Below are positions 20,192-28,918 of a DNA stretch of 64,000 nucleotides, one piece after another. The DNA comes from Rubrivivax sp. (GTDB lineage: Bacteria; Pseudomonadota; Gammaproteobacteria; Burkholderiales; Burkholderiaceae_C): assembly GCA_022842305.1 (NCBI GenBank), contig JALHPY010000006.1:21778-85777 (forward strand), given 5' to 3'. The notes under the pieces were generated by a model. The model saw only the letters and a program-made list of their open reading frames with translations. It searched no databases and had not been told where the DNA came from. The first letter of the stretch is position 1; every line of letters starts with the position of its first letter. The translations under genes and the position numbers were made by a program.

Positions 20192-20755
20192 ATGTCGCTG
20201 ATCAACACCACCGTCAAGCCCTTCAAGGCCACCGCCTTCCACAACGGCAAGTTCGTCGAGGTCTCGGACCAGTCCATCAAGGGCAAGTGGAGCGTGTTCA
20301 TGTTCTACCCGGCCGACTTCACCTTCGTCTGCCCCACCGAGCTGGAAGACCTGGCCGCGTTCCACCCGCAGTTCAAGGACATGGGCGTCGAGCTGTACGG
20401 CGTCTCCACCGACACCCACTTCGCGCACAAGGCCTGGCACGACACGTCCGACGCCATCAAGAAGGTCAACTACGCGCTCATCGGCGACCCCACCGGCACC
20501 CTCACCCGCAACTTCGACGTGATGATCGAAGAAGAAGGCCTGGCGCTGCGCGGCACCTTCGTCGTCAACCCCGAAGGCCAGATCAAGCTGTGCGAGATCC
20601 ACGACAACGGCATCGGCCGTGACGCGTCGGAGCTGCTGCGCAAGGTCAAGGCGGCGCAGTACGTTGCCAGCCACCCGGGCCAGGTGTGCCCGGCCAAGTG
20701 GCAGGAAGGCGCGGCCACGCTGACCCCTTCGCTCGACCTGGTCGGGAAGATCTAA
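20192..20755 (+). CDS. ahpC: Alkyl hydroperoxide reductase subunit C (peroxiredoxin)
   Basis: AhpC reduces hydrogen peroxide and organic hydroperoxides using thiols and is recycled by AhpF. The 187-residue protein is a typical 2-Cys peroxiredoxin: peroxidatic Cys in [14 protein letters not shown] and resolving Cys in [10 protein letters not shown]. The sequence [24 protein letters not shown] is the E. coli-type AhpC1 opening. ahpF follows after 134 bases with a GC-rich hairpin between them. A candidate OxyR box upstream suggests peroxide induction. Confidence 0.97.
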   Translation: MSLINTTVKPFKATAFHNGKFVEVSDQSIKGKWSVFMFYPADFTFVCPTELEDLAAFHPQFKDMGVELYGVSTDTHFAHKAWHDTSDAIKKVNYALIGDPTGTLTRNFDVMIEEEGLALRGTFVVNPEGQIKLCEIHDNGIGRDASELLRKVKAAQYVASHPGQVCPAKWQEGAATLTPSLDLVGKI

Positions 20756-20794
20756 CCCGGCTTCACACCGGCCCGGCGCAGCACCCGCTGCACC

Positions 20795-20809
20795 GGGCCC
20801 CGCGGGCCC
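20795..20809. terminator. Hairpin between ahpC and ahpF (possible attenuator)
   Basis: GGGCCC-CGC-GGGCCC forms a short, very GC-rich stem in the ahpC-ahpF gap, with no T-run. It could stabilise the ahpC transcript or reduce read-through so that AhpC exceeds AhpF, but this is inference. Confidence 0.3.
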
Positions 20810-20889
20810 CGCTGCCAGCGCGTCGTGCGCGCGCCGGCAACAGGGTCTGAACACCCACGCCGCTTCACTTCAGTCAAAAGGGAACCACC

Positions 20890-22455
20890 ATGTTGGACGC
20901 CAACCTCCAGGCCCAGCTCAAGGCCTATCTGCAACGCCTGACGCAGCCCATCGAACTGGTGGCCTCGCTGGACGATCGCCCGGCATCAGGCGAGATGCGC
21001 GATCTGCTGCAGCAGGTTGCCGGCCTGAGTGAACTGATCAGCCTGCGCCTGGACGGGCAGGACGCCCGCCGGCCCTCGTTCTCGATCAGCCGTGCCGGGG
21101 CCGACATGGGCCTGCGCTTTGCCGCCATCCCCATGGGGCACGAGTTCACCTCGCTGGTACTGGCGCTGCTGCAGGCCGGCGGCCACCCGCCCAAGGTCGA
21201 GGCCGACGTCATCGAGCAGGTGAAGGCGCTGCAGGGTGACTTTGTCTTCGAGACCTACATGTCGCTGACCTGCCACAACTGCCCGGACGTGGTGCAGGCG
21301 CTCAACCTGATGGCCGTGCTCAACCCGCGCGTGCGCCACGTGGCCATCGACGGCGGGCTGTTCAAGAGCGAGGTCGAGGCACGCCAGATCATGGCGGTGC
21401 CCACCGTGTACCTCAATGGCCAGGTGTTCGGCTCGGGCCGGATGGAGCTGGCCGAGATCCTGGCCAAGGTGGACACCGGCAGCGCCGCGCGCGACGCCGC
21501 CAAGCTGGGCGCGAAAGACACGTTCGACGTGCTGATCGTCGGCGGCGGCCCGGCCGGCGCGGCGGCCGCGGTGTACGCGGCGCGCAAGGGCATCAGCACC
21601 GGCATCGTGGCCGAGCGCTTCGGCGGCCAGACGCTGGACACGCTGGGCATCGAGAACTACATCTCGGTGCTGGAAACCCAGGGCCCCAAGTTCGCCGCCG
21701 CGCTGGAAGCGCACGCCCGCGCCTATGGCGTGGACATCATGAACGGCCAGCGCGTCAAGTCGCTGGAGCCGGCGGCCGAGCCCGGCGGCACGGTGGCGCT
21801 GACGCTGGACAACGGCGCGGTGCTGCGCGGCCGTACCGTCATCCTCTCCACCGGCGCGCGCTGGCGCAACGTCAACGTGCCCGGCGAAGCCGAGTACCGC
21901 AACAAGGGCGTGGCCTACTGCCCGCATTGCGACGGCCCGCTGTTCAAGGGCCGCGACGTGGCCGTCATCGGCGGCGGCAATTCGGGCGTCGAGGCGGCCA
22001 TAGACCTGGCCGGCGTGGTGCGCCATGTCACGGTGATCGAGTTCCTGGACCAGCTCAAGGCCGACGCGGTGCTGGTCAACAAGCTCAAGAGCCTGCCCAA
22101 CGTCACCGTCTACACCGGCGCGCAGACCACCCAGATCACCGGCGACGGCCAGAAGGTCAGCGCCCTGCACTTCAAGCACCGCGCCAGCGGCCAGGAACAG
22201 GTGGTCGAACTGGCCGGGGTGTTCGTGCAGATCGGCCTGGTGCCCAACACCGAATGGCTCAAGGGCACGGTGGAGCTCAGCAAGTACGGCGAGATCATCG
22301 TCGACGCGCGCGGCGCCACCAGCCTGCCGGGCGTGTTTGCCGCGGGTGACGCGACCACCGTGCCCTACAAGCAGATCGTCATCGCCGCGGGTGACGGCGC
22401 CAAGGCGGCGCTGTCGGCCTTCGACCACCTGATCCGCACGCCGCGCGCGGGCTGA
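20890..22455 (+). CDS. ahpF: Alkyl hydroperoxide reductase subunit F
   Basis: AhpF is the NADH-dependent flavoprotein disulfide reductase that regenerates AhpC. The 521 residues comprise an N-terminal tandem thioredoxin-like domain with CHNC ([15 protein letters not shown]), then a thioredoxin-reductase-like part: FAD motif [21 protein letters not shown], redox pair in [16 protein letters not shown] motif [19 protein letters not shown] and the C-terminal [34 protein letters not shown]. The length matches E. coli AhpF (521). It probably forms an operon with ahpC. Confidence 0.97.
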   Translation: MLDANLQAQLKAYLQRLTQPIELVASLDDRPASGEMRDLLQQVAGLSELISLRLDGQDARRPSFSISRAGADMGLRFAAIPMGHEFTSLVLALLQAGGHPPKVEADVIEQVKALQGDFVFETYMSLTCHNCPDVVQALNLMAVLNPRVRHVAIDGGLFKSEVEARQIMAVPTVYLNGQVFGSGRMELAEILAKVDTGSAARDAAKLGAKDTFDVLIVGGGPAGAAAAVYAARKGISTGIVAERFGGQTLDTLGIENYISVLETQGPKFAAALEAHARAYGVDIMNGQRVKSLEPAAEPGGTVALTLDNGAVLRGRTVILSTGARWRNVNVPGEAEYRNKGVAYCPHCDGPLFKGRDVAVIGGGNSGVEAAIDLAGVVRHVTVIEFLDQLKADAVLVNKLKSLPNVTVYTGAQTTQITGDGQKVSALHFKHRASGQEQVVELAGVFVQIGLVPNTEWLKGTVELSKYGEIIVDARGATSLPGVFAAGDATTVPYKQIVIAAGDGAKAALSAFDHLIRTPRAG

Positions 22456-22467
22456 GTCGCACGAACA

Positions 22468-22488
22468 CCGGCGCCCGCACGGCGCCGG
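22468..22488 (+). terminator. Hairpin after ahpF
   Basis: CCGGCGCC-CGCAC-GGCGCCGG is a perfect 8-bp stem 13 bases after the ahpF stop. It is followed by only a weak T-containing stretch, so terminator strength is uncertain. Confidence 0.4.
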
Positions 22489-22561
22489 GCTTCAGTTCTG
22501 GCGCGAGCGGTCGAAATCAGGGCTTGAGGGCCCCTGTCTTTCGGCCCTGAAAGCCTGCGCC

Positions 22562-24367
22562 ATGAAACTTTCCCGATTCAGCGTCACCCAGCGGCTGGCC
22601 TTTGCATTCGGCGTCGTGCTGCTGATCTCCATCGCCGTGGCCGTGTTCTCGATCACCAAGTTCGACTACATCGGGCACAACCTCGAGGACGTGGCAGTCA
22701 ACAACGCCAAGGTCTCGGCCACCAACGAGGTCGTCGACGGCGTCAAGGACGGCATGGTCGCGCTGCGCAACCTGGTGCTGCTCGAGGACAAGGCCAAGGT
22801 CGAGGCCGCGCTGGGCCAGCTGAAGGAGGCGCATGCGCGCTACGACGAGCACTGGGCCGATTTGCTGAAGGCGCCGGCAGGCCAGCGTGGCCTGGCGATG
22901 CGCGAGAAGATCGCGGCGGCGCGCGCCGCCGTGCTGCCCCTGGACGAGCGCGTGGTGGCGCTGCTGCGGGCCGACCAGCGGGCCGAAGCGGTGGCGCTGG
23001 TAATGGGTGCGTCCAGCACCGCCAACCAATTGCTGAAGGACTTGCTCGAAGAGGACATCAGCATGCTCGAAGGTCTGAGCACGACCAGCTTCGAGGAAGC
23101 CCAGCAGGCGCATGAGCAGGCCCGGCTGTTGCTGATCGTGGCCAGCCTGCTGAGCGTGGCCGTGGCCGCAGGCCTGGCTTGGCTGGTGACGCGTTCCATC
23201 ACGCAGCAACTGGGCGCCGAGCCGGGCGCGGTAGTCGACCTGGTGCAGGCCGTCGCCCAGGGTGACCTGAGCCAGGACATCCGCCTGCAACCGGGCGACC
23301 ACGGCAGCCTGATGTCGCATGTCAAGGACATGCAGGCCTCGCTGGTCAAGGTGGTGGCCGGCGTGCGCGAGAACGCCGAAAGCGTGGCCACGGCCAGCGC
23401 CGAGATCTCGCAGGGCAACGCCGACCTGAGCCAGCGCACCGAGCAGCAGGCTTCGGCGCTGGAAGAAACCGCGGCCTCGATGGAAGAACTGGGCTCTGCA
23501 GTTCAGCAGAACGCCGACCATGCGCGCCAGGCCAACCAGCTGGCCCAGGGTGCATCCGAAGTGGCGGCGCAGGGCGGCGCGGTGGTGGGCGAGGTGGTCG
23601 AGACCATGAAGTCCATCAACGACAGCTCGCGCCGCATCGCCGACATCATCGGCGTGATCGACGGCATCGCCTTCCAGACCAACATCCTGGCGCTCAACGC
23701 CGCGGTCGAGGCCGCGCGTGCCGGTGAGCAGGGCCGCGGCTTCGCCGTGGTGGCGGCCGAGGTGCGCAGCCTGGCGCACCGCTCGGCCGACGCCGCGCGC
23801 GAGATCAAGACCCTGATCGGCACCAGCGTCGAGCGTGTCGAGCAGGGTTCGGCCCTGGTCGACCGCGCCGGCGCCACCATGAACGAGGTCGTCAGCTCGA
23901 TCCGCCGCGTCACCGACATCATGGGCGAGATCAGCGCCGCCAGCAGCGAGCAAAGCCGCGGCGTGGCCCAGGTGGGCGAGGCGATCTCGCAGATGGACCA
24001 GGTGACGCAGCAGAACGCCGCGCTGGTGGAGCAAAGCGCCGCGGCCTCGGACAGCCTGAAGCTGCAGGCCGGACAACTGGTGCAGGCCATGGCGGTGTTC
24101 CGCACCGGCCGCAGCGCCGCCCAAAGCCAGGCGGCGCCCGCCGCAGCGGCCAGACCGGCGAGCAAGCCTGCCAGCAAACCCCCCTACAAGCCCCTGCCCA
24201 AGGCCACAGTCAAGGCCAGCTCGGCGGCCGTGCCCGAGCCCAGCCCGCAACAGGCCACACAAACGGTGCTGACCAAGGTCAAGGCCATGGCTGCAGCACC
24301 CGCCGCTGCCCCGCCGGCCAAGCCCAGCCCGGCCACGGGCGGCAACGACGACTGGGAAACCTTCTGA
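22562..24367 (+). CDS. Methyl-accepting chemotaxis protein
   Basis: A 601-residue chemoreceptor. Transmembrane helix 1 (about 12-32) and helix 2 (about 182-204, [20 protein letters not shown]) flank a periplasmic four-helix-bundle type sensor region of about 150 residues. A HAMP-like segment and the cytoplasmic signalling domain follow, with the hairpin tip [48 protein letters not shown]. Methylation helices contain the usual [17 protein letters not shown] repeats. The last 90 residues are Ala/Pro/Lys-rich and end in DDWETF, a form common in Burkholderiales receptors. The ligand is unknown. Confidence 0.93.
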   Translation: MKLSRFSVTQRLAFAFGVVLLISIAVAVFSITKFDYIGHNLEDVAVNNAKVSATNEVVDGVKDGMVALRNLVLLEDKAKVEAALGQLKEAHARYDEHWADLLKAPAGQRGLAMREKIAAARAAVLPLDERVVALLRADQRAEAVALVMGASSTANQLLKDLLEEDISMLEGLSTTSFEEAQQAHEQARLLLIVASLLSVAVAAGLAWLVTRSITQQLGAEPGAVVDLVQAVAQGDLSQDIRLQPGDHGSLMSHVKDMQASLVKVVAGVRENAESVATASAEISQGNADLSQRTEQQASALEETAASMEELGSAVQQNADHARQANQLAQGASEVAAQGGAVVGEVVETMKSINDSSRRIADIIGVIDGIAFQTNILALNAAVEAARAGEQGRGFAVVAAEVRSLAHRSADAAREIKTLIGTSVERVEQGSALVDRAGATMNEVVSSIRRVTDIMGEISAASSEQSRGVAQVGEAISQMDQVTQQNAALVEQSAAASDSLKLQAGQLVQAMAVFRTGRSAAQSQAAPAAAARPASKPASKPPYKPLPKATVKASSAAVPEPSPQQATQTVLTKVKAMAAAPAAAPPAKPSPATGGNDDWETF

Positions 24368-24428
24368 CCCAAGCGCTGCCCGCGCGGTCCGGCGGGCTCA
24401 ACCCCTGTAGATCACCGGAGCACTCACC

Positions 24429-24758
24429 ATGAAGACCACCCTTGCCCTTGCCCTGCTGGCCGCGGCCATCGCCCTGCCGGCCCAGGCCGCACCCGATGCC
24501 GCCGCCGCCCTGGCGCTGTCCGAATCCAACAAGTGCAACAAGTGCCACACCGTGGACAAGGGCAAGCGCGGCCCTTCGTACAAGCAGATCGCTGCCAAGT
24601 ACAAGGGCCAGGCCGACGCCATGGCCAAGCTCTCGACCATGGTGACCCAGTCACCCAAGGTGAAGTACGAGAACGGCGACGAGGAAGAGCACAAGCCGCT
24701 GAACACCAAGGACCCGGCCAAGGTGCGCAACCTGGTCGAGTGGATCCTGGCGCTGTAG
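24429..24758 (+). CDS. Periplasmic class I monohaem cytochrome c with unusual sixth-ligand region
   Basis: A 109-residue precursor with signal peptide [20 protein letters not shown] and one haem site CNKCH at residues 36-40. The C-terminal helix ends [11 protein letters not shown], as in c551/c5-type cytochromes. In those the axial Met lies about 45 residues after the haem His in an MPPN-like loop. Here that place holds EEEHKPLN, with His88 48 residues after His40, and the only Met nearby is Met71. Bis-His or open coordination is therefore possible. GGAG precedes the ATG. It probably acts as a small electron carrier; partners are not evident. Confidence 0.85.
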   Translation: MKTTLALALLAAAIALPAQAAPDAAAALALSESNKCNKCHTVDKGKRGPSYKQIAAKYKGQADAMAKLSTMVTQSPKVKYENGDEEEHKPLNTKDPAKVRNLVEWILAL

Positions 24759-24798
24759 GGCCCGCCGCGGCTGCGGCCGCAGGCACAATCGCGGCCCC

Positions 24799-25491
24799 AT
24801 GGAAGACAGCCCGGCGCCGCGCCACATCCCCATCCGCAGCTACGTGCTGCGCCCCGGCCGCATCGGCCCCGGCCAGCTGCGCGCGCTGACCGAGCTGGGG
24901 CCGCGCTACCTGCTGCCCTTTGTGCCGCAGCCGCTGGACCCGGCCACCACCTTCGGGCGCAACGCGCCGCTGGTGCTGGAGATCGGCTTCGGCATGGGCG
25001 ACGCCACCGCGCAGGTGGCCGCGGCCCAGCCGCAGACCGATTTCATCGGCGTCGAGGTGCACCCGCCCGGCGTGGGCGCGCTTCTGCAGCGCATCAAAGA
25101 ACGCCAGCTTGCGAACCTGCGCATCGTGCAGTTTGATGCCGTTCCGGTGCTGCAGCAGATGCTGGCGCCGGGCACGCTGGCCGGCGCGCACGTGTGGTTT
25201 CCAGACCCCTGGCACAAGACCAAGCACCACAAGCGCCGGCTGATCCAGCCGCCCTTGGCGGCGCTGCTGGCCAGCCGCCTGGCGCCGGGTGGCTACCTGC
25301 ACTGCGCCACCGACTGGCAGCCCTACGCCGAGCAGATGCTGGAGGTGCTGTCGGCCGTGCCCGGCCTGGCCAACACGGCCGGCAGGGGCTACGCGCCGCG
25401 CCCGGCCTGGCGGCCGCAGACCAAGTTCGAATCACGCGGCCTGCGACTGGGCCACGGCGTGTGGGATCTGGTGTTCACGCGCTCCAGTTGA
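24799..25491 (+). CDS. trmB: tRNA (guanine-N7-)-methyltransferase
   Basis: TrmB makes m7G at position 46 of tRNA using SAM. The 230-residue protein has the family features: [18 protein letters not shown], motif [37 protein letters not shown], the substrate loop [21 protein letters not shown] (catalytic Asp in FPDPWHK) and the C-terminal [17 protein letters not shown]. The length is usual for the family. Its 3' end overlaps the converging uppP gene by 17 bases. A CACAATCGCG motif lies close before the start and may belong to its promoter. Confidence 0.96.
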   Translation: MEDSPAPRHIPIRSYVLRPGRIGPGQLRALTELGPRYLLPFVPQPLDPATTFGRNAPLVLEIGFGMGDATAQVAAAQPQTDFIGVEVHPPGVGALLQRIKERQLANLRIVQFDAVPVLQQMLAPGTLAGAHVWFPDPWHKTKHHKRRLIQPPLAALLASRLAPGGYLHCATDWQPYAEQMLEVLSAVPGLANTAGRGYAPRPAWRPQTKFESRGLRLGHGVWDLVFTRSS

Positions 25492-26332
25492 CCCATCCGC
25501 CCCAGGCGGTGGCCAGCACGATGGCGCCGAAGACGATGCGGTACCAGGCGAACACCGTGAAGTCGTGCGTCGACACGTAGCGGATCAGCCAGCGTATGCA
25601 CAGCAGCGCGCTGAAGAACGACACCACCAGGCCCACGGCGAACATCGGCAGATCACTGGCGTGCAGTGCGGCGCGTTCCTTCCACACCGAGTAGGCGCCG
25701 GCTGCCATCAGCGTGGGGATGCCCAGGTAGAAGCTGAACTCGGTGGCGCACTTGCGCGAGAAGCCGAAGACCATGGCGCCGATGATGGTGGCGCCCGAAC
25801 GGCTGGTGCCGGGAATCAGCGCCAGGCACTGCATGCAGCCCACCTTGAAGGCGTCCATCGCCGTCATGTCGTCCACCGACTCGACGCGTGCGCGCCGCGT
25901 GCCCTGCAGGTCCATGGCGCCGTAGCGGCGCCGGTGCCAGGCCTCGACGAAGAGGATCACGATGCCGCCCACGATGAAGGCCATGGCCACCGGCACCGGG
26001 TGGAACAGGTGCTGCTTGACCATCTTGCCGAAGGCCAGCCCCAGCACCGCCGCGGGCATGAAGGCGATGAGCAGGTTGCGCACGAAGCGTTGCGCCACCG
26101 GGTCGTGGCCCACGCCCACCACCGTGCTGGTCAGGCGCTTGCGGTACTCCCAGATCACGGCAAACATGGCCCCGGTCTGGATGGCGATGTCGAAGACCTT
26201 GGCCGCCTCACCGGTGAATCCGATGAGTGACCCCACCAGGATCAGGTGCCCGGTGGAAGAGATGGGCAGGAACTCGGTCAGCCCCTCCACCACGCCCATG
26301 ATGGCGGCCTTGATCAGCAGGATGGGGTCCAA
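25475..26332 (-). CDS. uppP: Undecaprenyl-diphosphatase
   Basis: UppP (BacA) recycles the lipid carrier for peptidoglycan and O-antigen synthesis by dephosphorylating undecaprenyl diphosphate, and its overproduction gives bacitracin resistance. The protein is about 285 residues with some eight membrane segments. It has the signature (L)[20 protein letters not shown] near the N-terminus and the second motif [19 protein letters not shown] favour a TTG start at 26332: GGAG lies eight bases upstream and the family homology starts at [12 protein letters not shown]. The track's start at 26356 is also a TTG without a ribosome site. Confidence 0.93.
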   Translation of the reverse strand: MDPILLIKAAIMGVVEGLTEFLPISSTGHLILVGSLIGFTGEAAKVFDIAIQTGAMFAVIWEYRKRLTSTVVGVGHDPVAQRFVRNLLIAFMPAAVLGLAFGKMVKQHLFHPVPVAMAFIVGGIVILFVEAWHRRRYGAMDLQGTRRARVESVDDMTAMDAFKVGCMQCLALIPGTSRSGATIIGAMVFGFSRKCATEFSFYLGIPTLMAAGAYSVWKERAALHASDLPMFAVGLVVSFFSALLCIRWLIRYVSTHDFTVFAWYRIVFGAIVLATAWGGWVNWSA

Positions 26333-26414
26333 GGGTGGCGCTCCGGGCAGGGGCAAAGCGACGGATCATAGTCGCCGGGTATGCGTGGGCCCCTTCAGCC
26401 GGCCGCAGCCGGCG

Positions 26415-26975
26415 TCAACCGGCGCTGGGCACGAAGTCCAGTTCCAGCCCGCGCGGCGTGATGCGCAGCGCGCCCGGTGCCAGGCCCTGGCGCTGCAGCC
26501 GCTGCACGCGATCGGGCGGCAGCTGGTAGACCATCAGGCCCTCCAGCAGCTGCCCGGCCACGGCCGCACCCAGGCGTTCGGCCGGGCCGCGGGCGGGGCT
26601 GGCGCTGCTGTCCAGGCGCAGCTCCTGCACCCGCACCTGCTGCAGGCGCACGGTGTGGTCCTGCGTCTGCCAGCGCAGCGCCGCGTCCAGCTGCATCTGG
26701 CCGCGCCACTGGCCGCCCAGCACGCGCTCGCGCGCCTGCAGGTCCAGCGCCAGCGCCAGGCGTTCGCGTTCGGGCAGCAGGCGCAGCCGCCCGGCCGGCA
26801 GGCTCACGTCGAACAGCTCCAGCACGCGGCGCTGCAGCGGCAGGCGCTGTTGCAGCAGGGCGTCGAGCTCGTCCTCGCTCAGGCGCAGCGTGGGCGGGCC
26901 CAGCAGGCTGGCGCAGCCGCTCAGGCCCAGGGCCAGCAGGGCGGACAAGGTGTGGCGGCGGCTGGGCAGGGACAT
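26415..26975 (-). CDS. DUF1439 outer-membrane-type lipoprotein
   Basis: A 186-residue lipoprotein precursor: MSLPSRRHTLSALLALGLSGCASL gives a lipobox ending in Cys21. The mature part (LRLSEDELDALLQQRLPLQRRVLELFDVSLPAGRLRLLPERERLAL...) matches the DUF1439/YceB pattern of lipid-binding-like beta structures. The function is unknown. It is divergent from the tetR gene, whose -35 element lies 20 bases from its start, so the TetR operator might influence it too; that is inference. Confidence 0.8.
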   Translation of the reverse strand: MSLPSRRHTLSALLALGLSGCASLLGPPTLRLSEDELDALLQQRLPLQRRVLELFDVSLPAGRLRLLPERERLALALDLQARERVLGGQWRGQMQLDAALRWQTQDHTVRLQQVRVQELRLDSSASPARGPAERLGAAVAGQLLEGLMVYQLPPDRVQRLQRQGLAPGALRITPRGLELDFVPSAG

Positions 26976-26995
26976 GGCGGCATTCTAGGAGTCGC

Positions 26996-27024
26996 TTGAC
27001 CGCCGCCGCCGCGCAGCCTAGCAT
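26996..27024 (+). promoter_or_regulatory. Sigma-70 promoter of the tetR-RND operon
   Basis: TTGACC and TAGCAT are separated by exactly 17 bp and match the -35 and -10 consensus at five and four positions. The predicted start of transcription falls within the palindromic operator just downstream. Confidence 0.55.
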
Positions 27025-27025
27025 T

Positions 27026-27039
27026 ACTGACCGGTCAGT
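27026..27039. promoter_or_regulatory. TetR-type operator
   Basis: ACTGACCGGTCAGT is a perfect 14-bp palindrome located directly after the -10 element and seven bases before the GTG start of tetR. TGACCGGTCA-like sites are typical of TetR repressors of RND pumps. Confidence 0.8.
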
Positions 27040-27046
27040 CATTAAT

Positions 27047-27715
27047 GTGAATCCAAGCCCCAAGACACCAGAATTCGGCCCGCGCCAGCGGCGCAAGCAG
27101 GCCCGGCCCCAGGAATTGCTGGACGCCGCCCTGGCCCTGTTCGTCGAGAAGGGCTTTGCCGCCACGCGCGCCGAAGAAGTGGCGCAGCGCGCCGGCGTGT
27201 CCAAGGGCACGCTGTACCTGTACTACCCGAGCAAGGAAGAGCTGTTCAAGGCGGTGGTACGGCAGAACCTGTCCAACCTCATCGCCGAGGGCCAGGAGCT
27301 GGTGGCCTGCCACCAGGGCAGCAGCGCCGAGCTGATCGAGGACCTGATGCGCGTGTGGTGGCAGCGCTTCGGCAGCACGCCGGCCGCGGGCATCCACAAG
27401 ATCGTGCTGGCCGAGGTGCGCAACTTCCCCGAGCTGGCGCAGTTCTACACCGACGAAGTCATGATCCCGGCCGACCGGCTGTTCTGCAGCGCGGTGCAGC
27501 GCGGCGTGGACCGCGGCGAGTTCCGCGCGCTGCCGCTGCACGACGTGGCGCACGCGCTGATCGCGCCGCTGATCTTCACAGCCATCGAATGCCATTCCTT
27601 CGGCGCCTGCCCGGTGCGCGGCGGCGTGACGATCGACCCCTTCACCGGACTGAAGGTCCACCTGGACTTGTTGTTGCGCGGCCTGGTGACGCGCGATGAC
27701 AGGGCCCCGACATGA
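27047..27715 (+). CDS. TetR/AcrR family repressor of the RND efflux operon
   Basis: 222 residues with an N-terminal helix-turn-helix: RPQELLDAALALFVEKGFAATRAEEVAQRAGVSKGTLYLYYPSKEELFKAVV. The C-terminal ligand-binding domain resembles the branch that guards AcrAB/MexAB-like pumps. The GTG start at 27047 is the only reasonable one, since promoter and operator lie directly before it; it has no Shine-Dalgarno and a leader of about 16 bases. The stop overlaps the adaptor gene by four bases. It probably represses its own operon until an inducer binds. Confidence 0.9.
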   Translation: MNPSPKTPEFGPRQRRKQARPQELLDAALALFVEKGFAATRAEEVAQRAGVSKGTLYLYYPSKEELFKAVVRQNLSNLIAEGQELVACHQGSSAELIEDLMRVWWQRFGSTPAAGIHKIVLAEVRNFPELAQFYTDEVMIPADRLFCSAVQRGVDRGEFRALPLHDVAHALIAPLIFTAIECHSFGACPVRGGVTIDPFTGLKVHLDLLLRGLVTRDDRAPT

Positions 27716-28914
27716 CGAAGCGGGCCCGCTGGATCCTGGCCCTGGTGCTGCTGCTGGCGGTCGCCGCAGCCGTTGTGGCGCTGCGCCGCGGCAGCACGCA
27801 GACGGCCGCCAGCGCTGCGCGCGCGGCCTCGGCGCCCACGCCGGCCATCGAACTGGCCGCGGGTGACGTGGCCACGGCTGCGATGGCCGAGCTGAGCAGC
27901 CTGCTGCAGGTCTCGGGCGGCCTGAAGGCCAGCCGCAGTGCGCTGGTCAAGGCCAAGGTCGCGGCCGAGCTGACCGAGTTGACTGTGCGCGAAGGCGACC
28001 GCGTCGCCGCCGGCCAGCTGATCGGGCGCCTGGACGCCACCGAATTCCGCTGGCGCCTGCGCCAGGCCGAAGACCAGGCGGCCGCGGCGCAGGCGCAGCT
28101 GGACATCGCGAAGCGCACCCTGGCCAACAACCAGGCGCTGGTGGCGCAGGGCTTCATCTCGCGCAACGCGCTGGACACGTCCGAAAGCAGCGCCGCCGGC
28201 GCCGCCGCCTCGCTGCAGGCCGCGCGCGCCGCGGCCGAACTGGCGCGCAAGGCCGTGGCCGACAGCGAGGTGCGCGCGCCCATCGCCGGGCTGGTGGCAC
28301 AGCGCCTGGCGCAGCCGGGCGAGCGCGTGCCGGTGGACGGCCGCATCGTCGAGATCGTCGACCTGTCGCGTATCGAGCTGGAAGCGGCCGTGGCGCCTGA
28401 AGACGTGCTGGGCCTGCGCATCGGCCAGGCGGCACGGGTGCAGGTGGACGGCCTGGCCGAGGAACTGCCGGCGCGCGTGCTGCGCATCAATCCGGCGGCG
28501 GCAGCCGGCACGCGCTCGGTGATGGCCTACATCGAGCTGGCCCCGGGCGCGGCCGCGGCCGGTCTGCGGCAAGGCCTGTTCGCGCGCGCCACCATCGAGC
28601 TGCAACGGCGCAGCGCGCTGGTGGTGCCGGCCTCGGCGCTGCGCGTGGACCAGGCGCGCCCGCAGCTGCTGGTGGTGGAAGGCGGCCTGGCGCGGCAGCG
28701 CGCGGTGCGCACCGGCGCGCGCGGCGAGGTGCTGATCGACGGCCGGCCCGAGGCCGCGGTGGAGATCCTGGAAGGCGTGGCACCCGGCGCCACCGTGCTG
28801 CGCGGCACCGTGGGCACGCTGCGCGACGGCACGCCGGTGACGCTGGCGCGCGTTGCAACAGCCACTGCCGCGGCCCCTGCAGCGGCCGGCCCCGCTGCTT
28901 CGGCCGCGCGCTGA
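27712..28914 (+). CDS. RND efflux periplasmic adaptor subunit
   Basis: A 400-residue membrane fusion protein linking an inner-membrane RND pump to an outer-membrane channel. An N-terminal hydrophobic anchor (WILALVLLLAVAAAVVAL) is followed by the lipoyl/biotin-like half-motifs (VKAKVAAELTELTVREGDRVAAGQLIGRLD), an alpha-hairpin (about 115-190) and the second half (VRAPIAGLVAQRLAQPGERVPVDGRIVEIVDLS). It has no lipobox, so it is anchored by its helix. It is coupled to tetR by a 4-base overlap and lies five bases before the pump gene. The substrate range is unknown. Confidence 0.93.
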   Translation: MTKRARWILALVLLLAVAAAVVALRRGSTQTAASAARAASAPTPAIELAAGDVATAAMAELSSLLQVSGGLKASRSALVKAKVAAELTELTVREGDRVAAGQLIGRLDATEFRWRLRQAEDQAAAAQAQLDIAKRTLANNQALVAQGFISRNALDTSESSAAGAAASLQAARAAAELARKAVADSEVRAPIAGLVAQRLAQPGERVPVDGRIVEIVDLSRIELEAAVAPEDVLGLRIGQAARVQVDGLAEELPARVLRINPAAAAGTRSVMAYIELAPGAAAAGLRQGLFARATIELQRRSALVVPASALRVDQARPQLLVVEGGLARQRAVRTGARGEVLIDGRPEAAVEILEGVAPGATVLRGTVGTLRDGTPVTLARVATATAAAPAAAGPAASAAR

Positions 28915-28918
28915 CACC

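Noticed and set aside
17578-20622. Plus-strand ORF of 1,014 aa over the propeller sensor
   Set aside because: It is antisense to the sensor gene and runs into ahpC in another frame. No coherent domain was seen.
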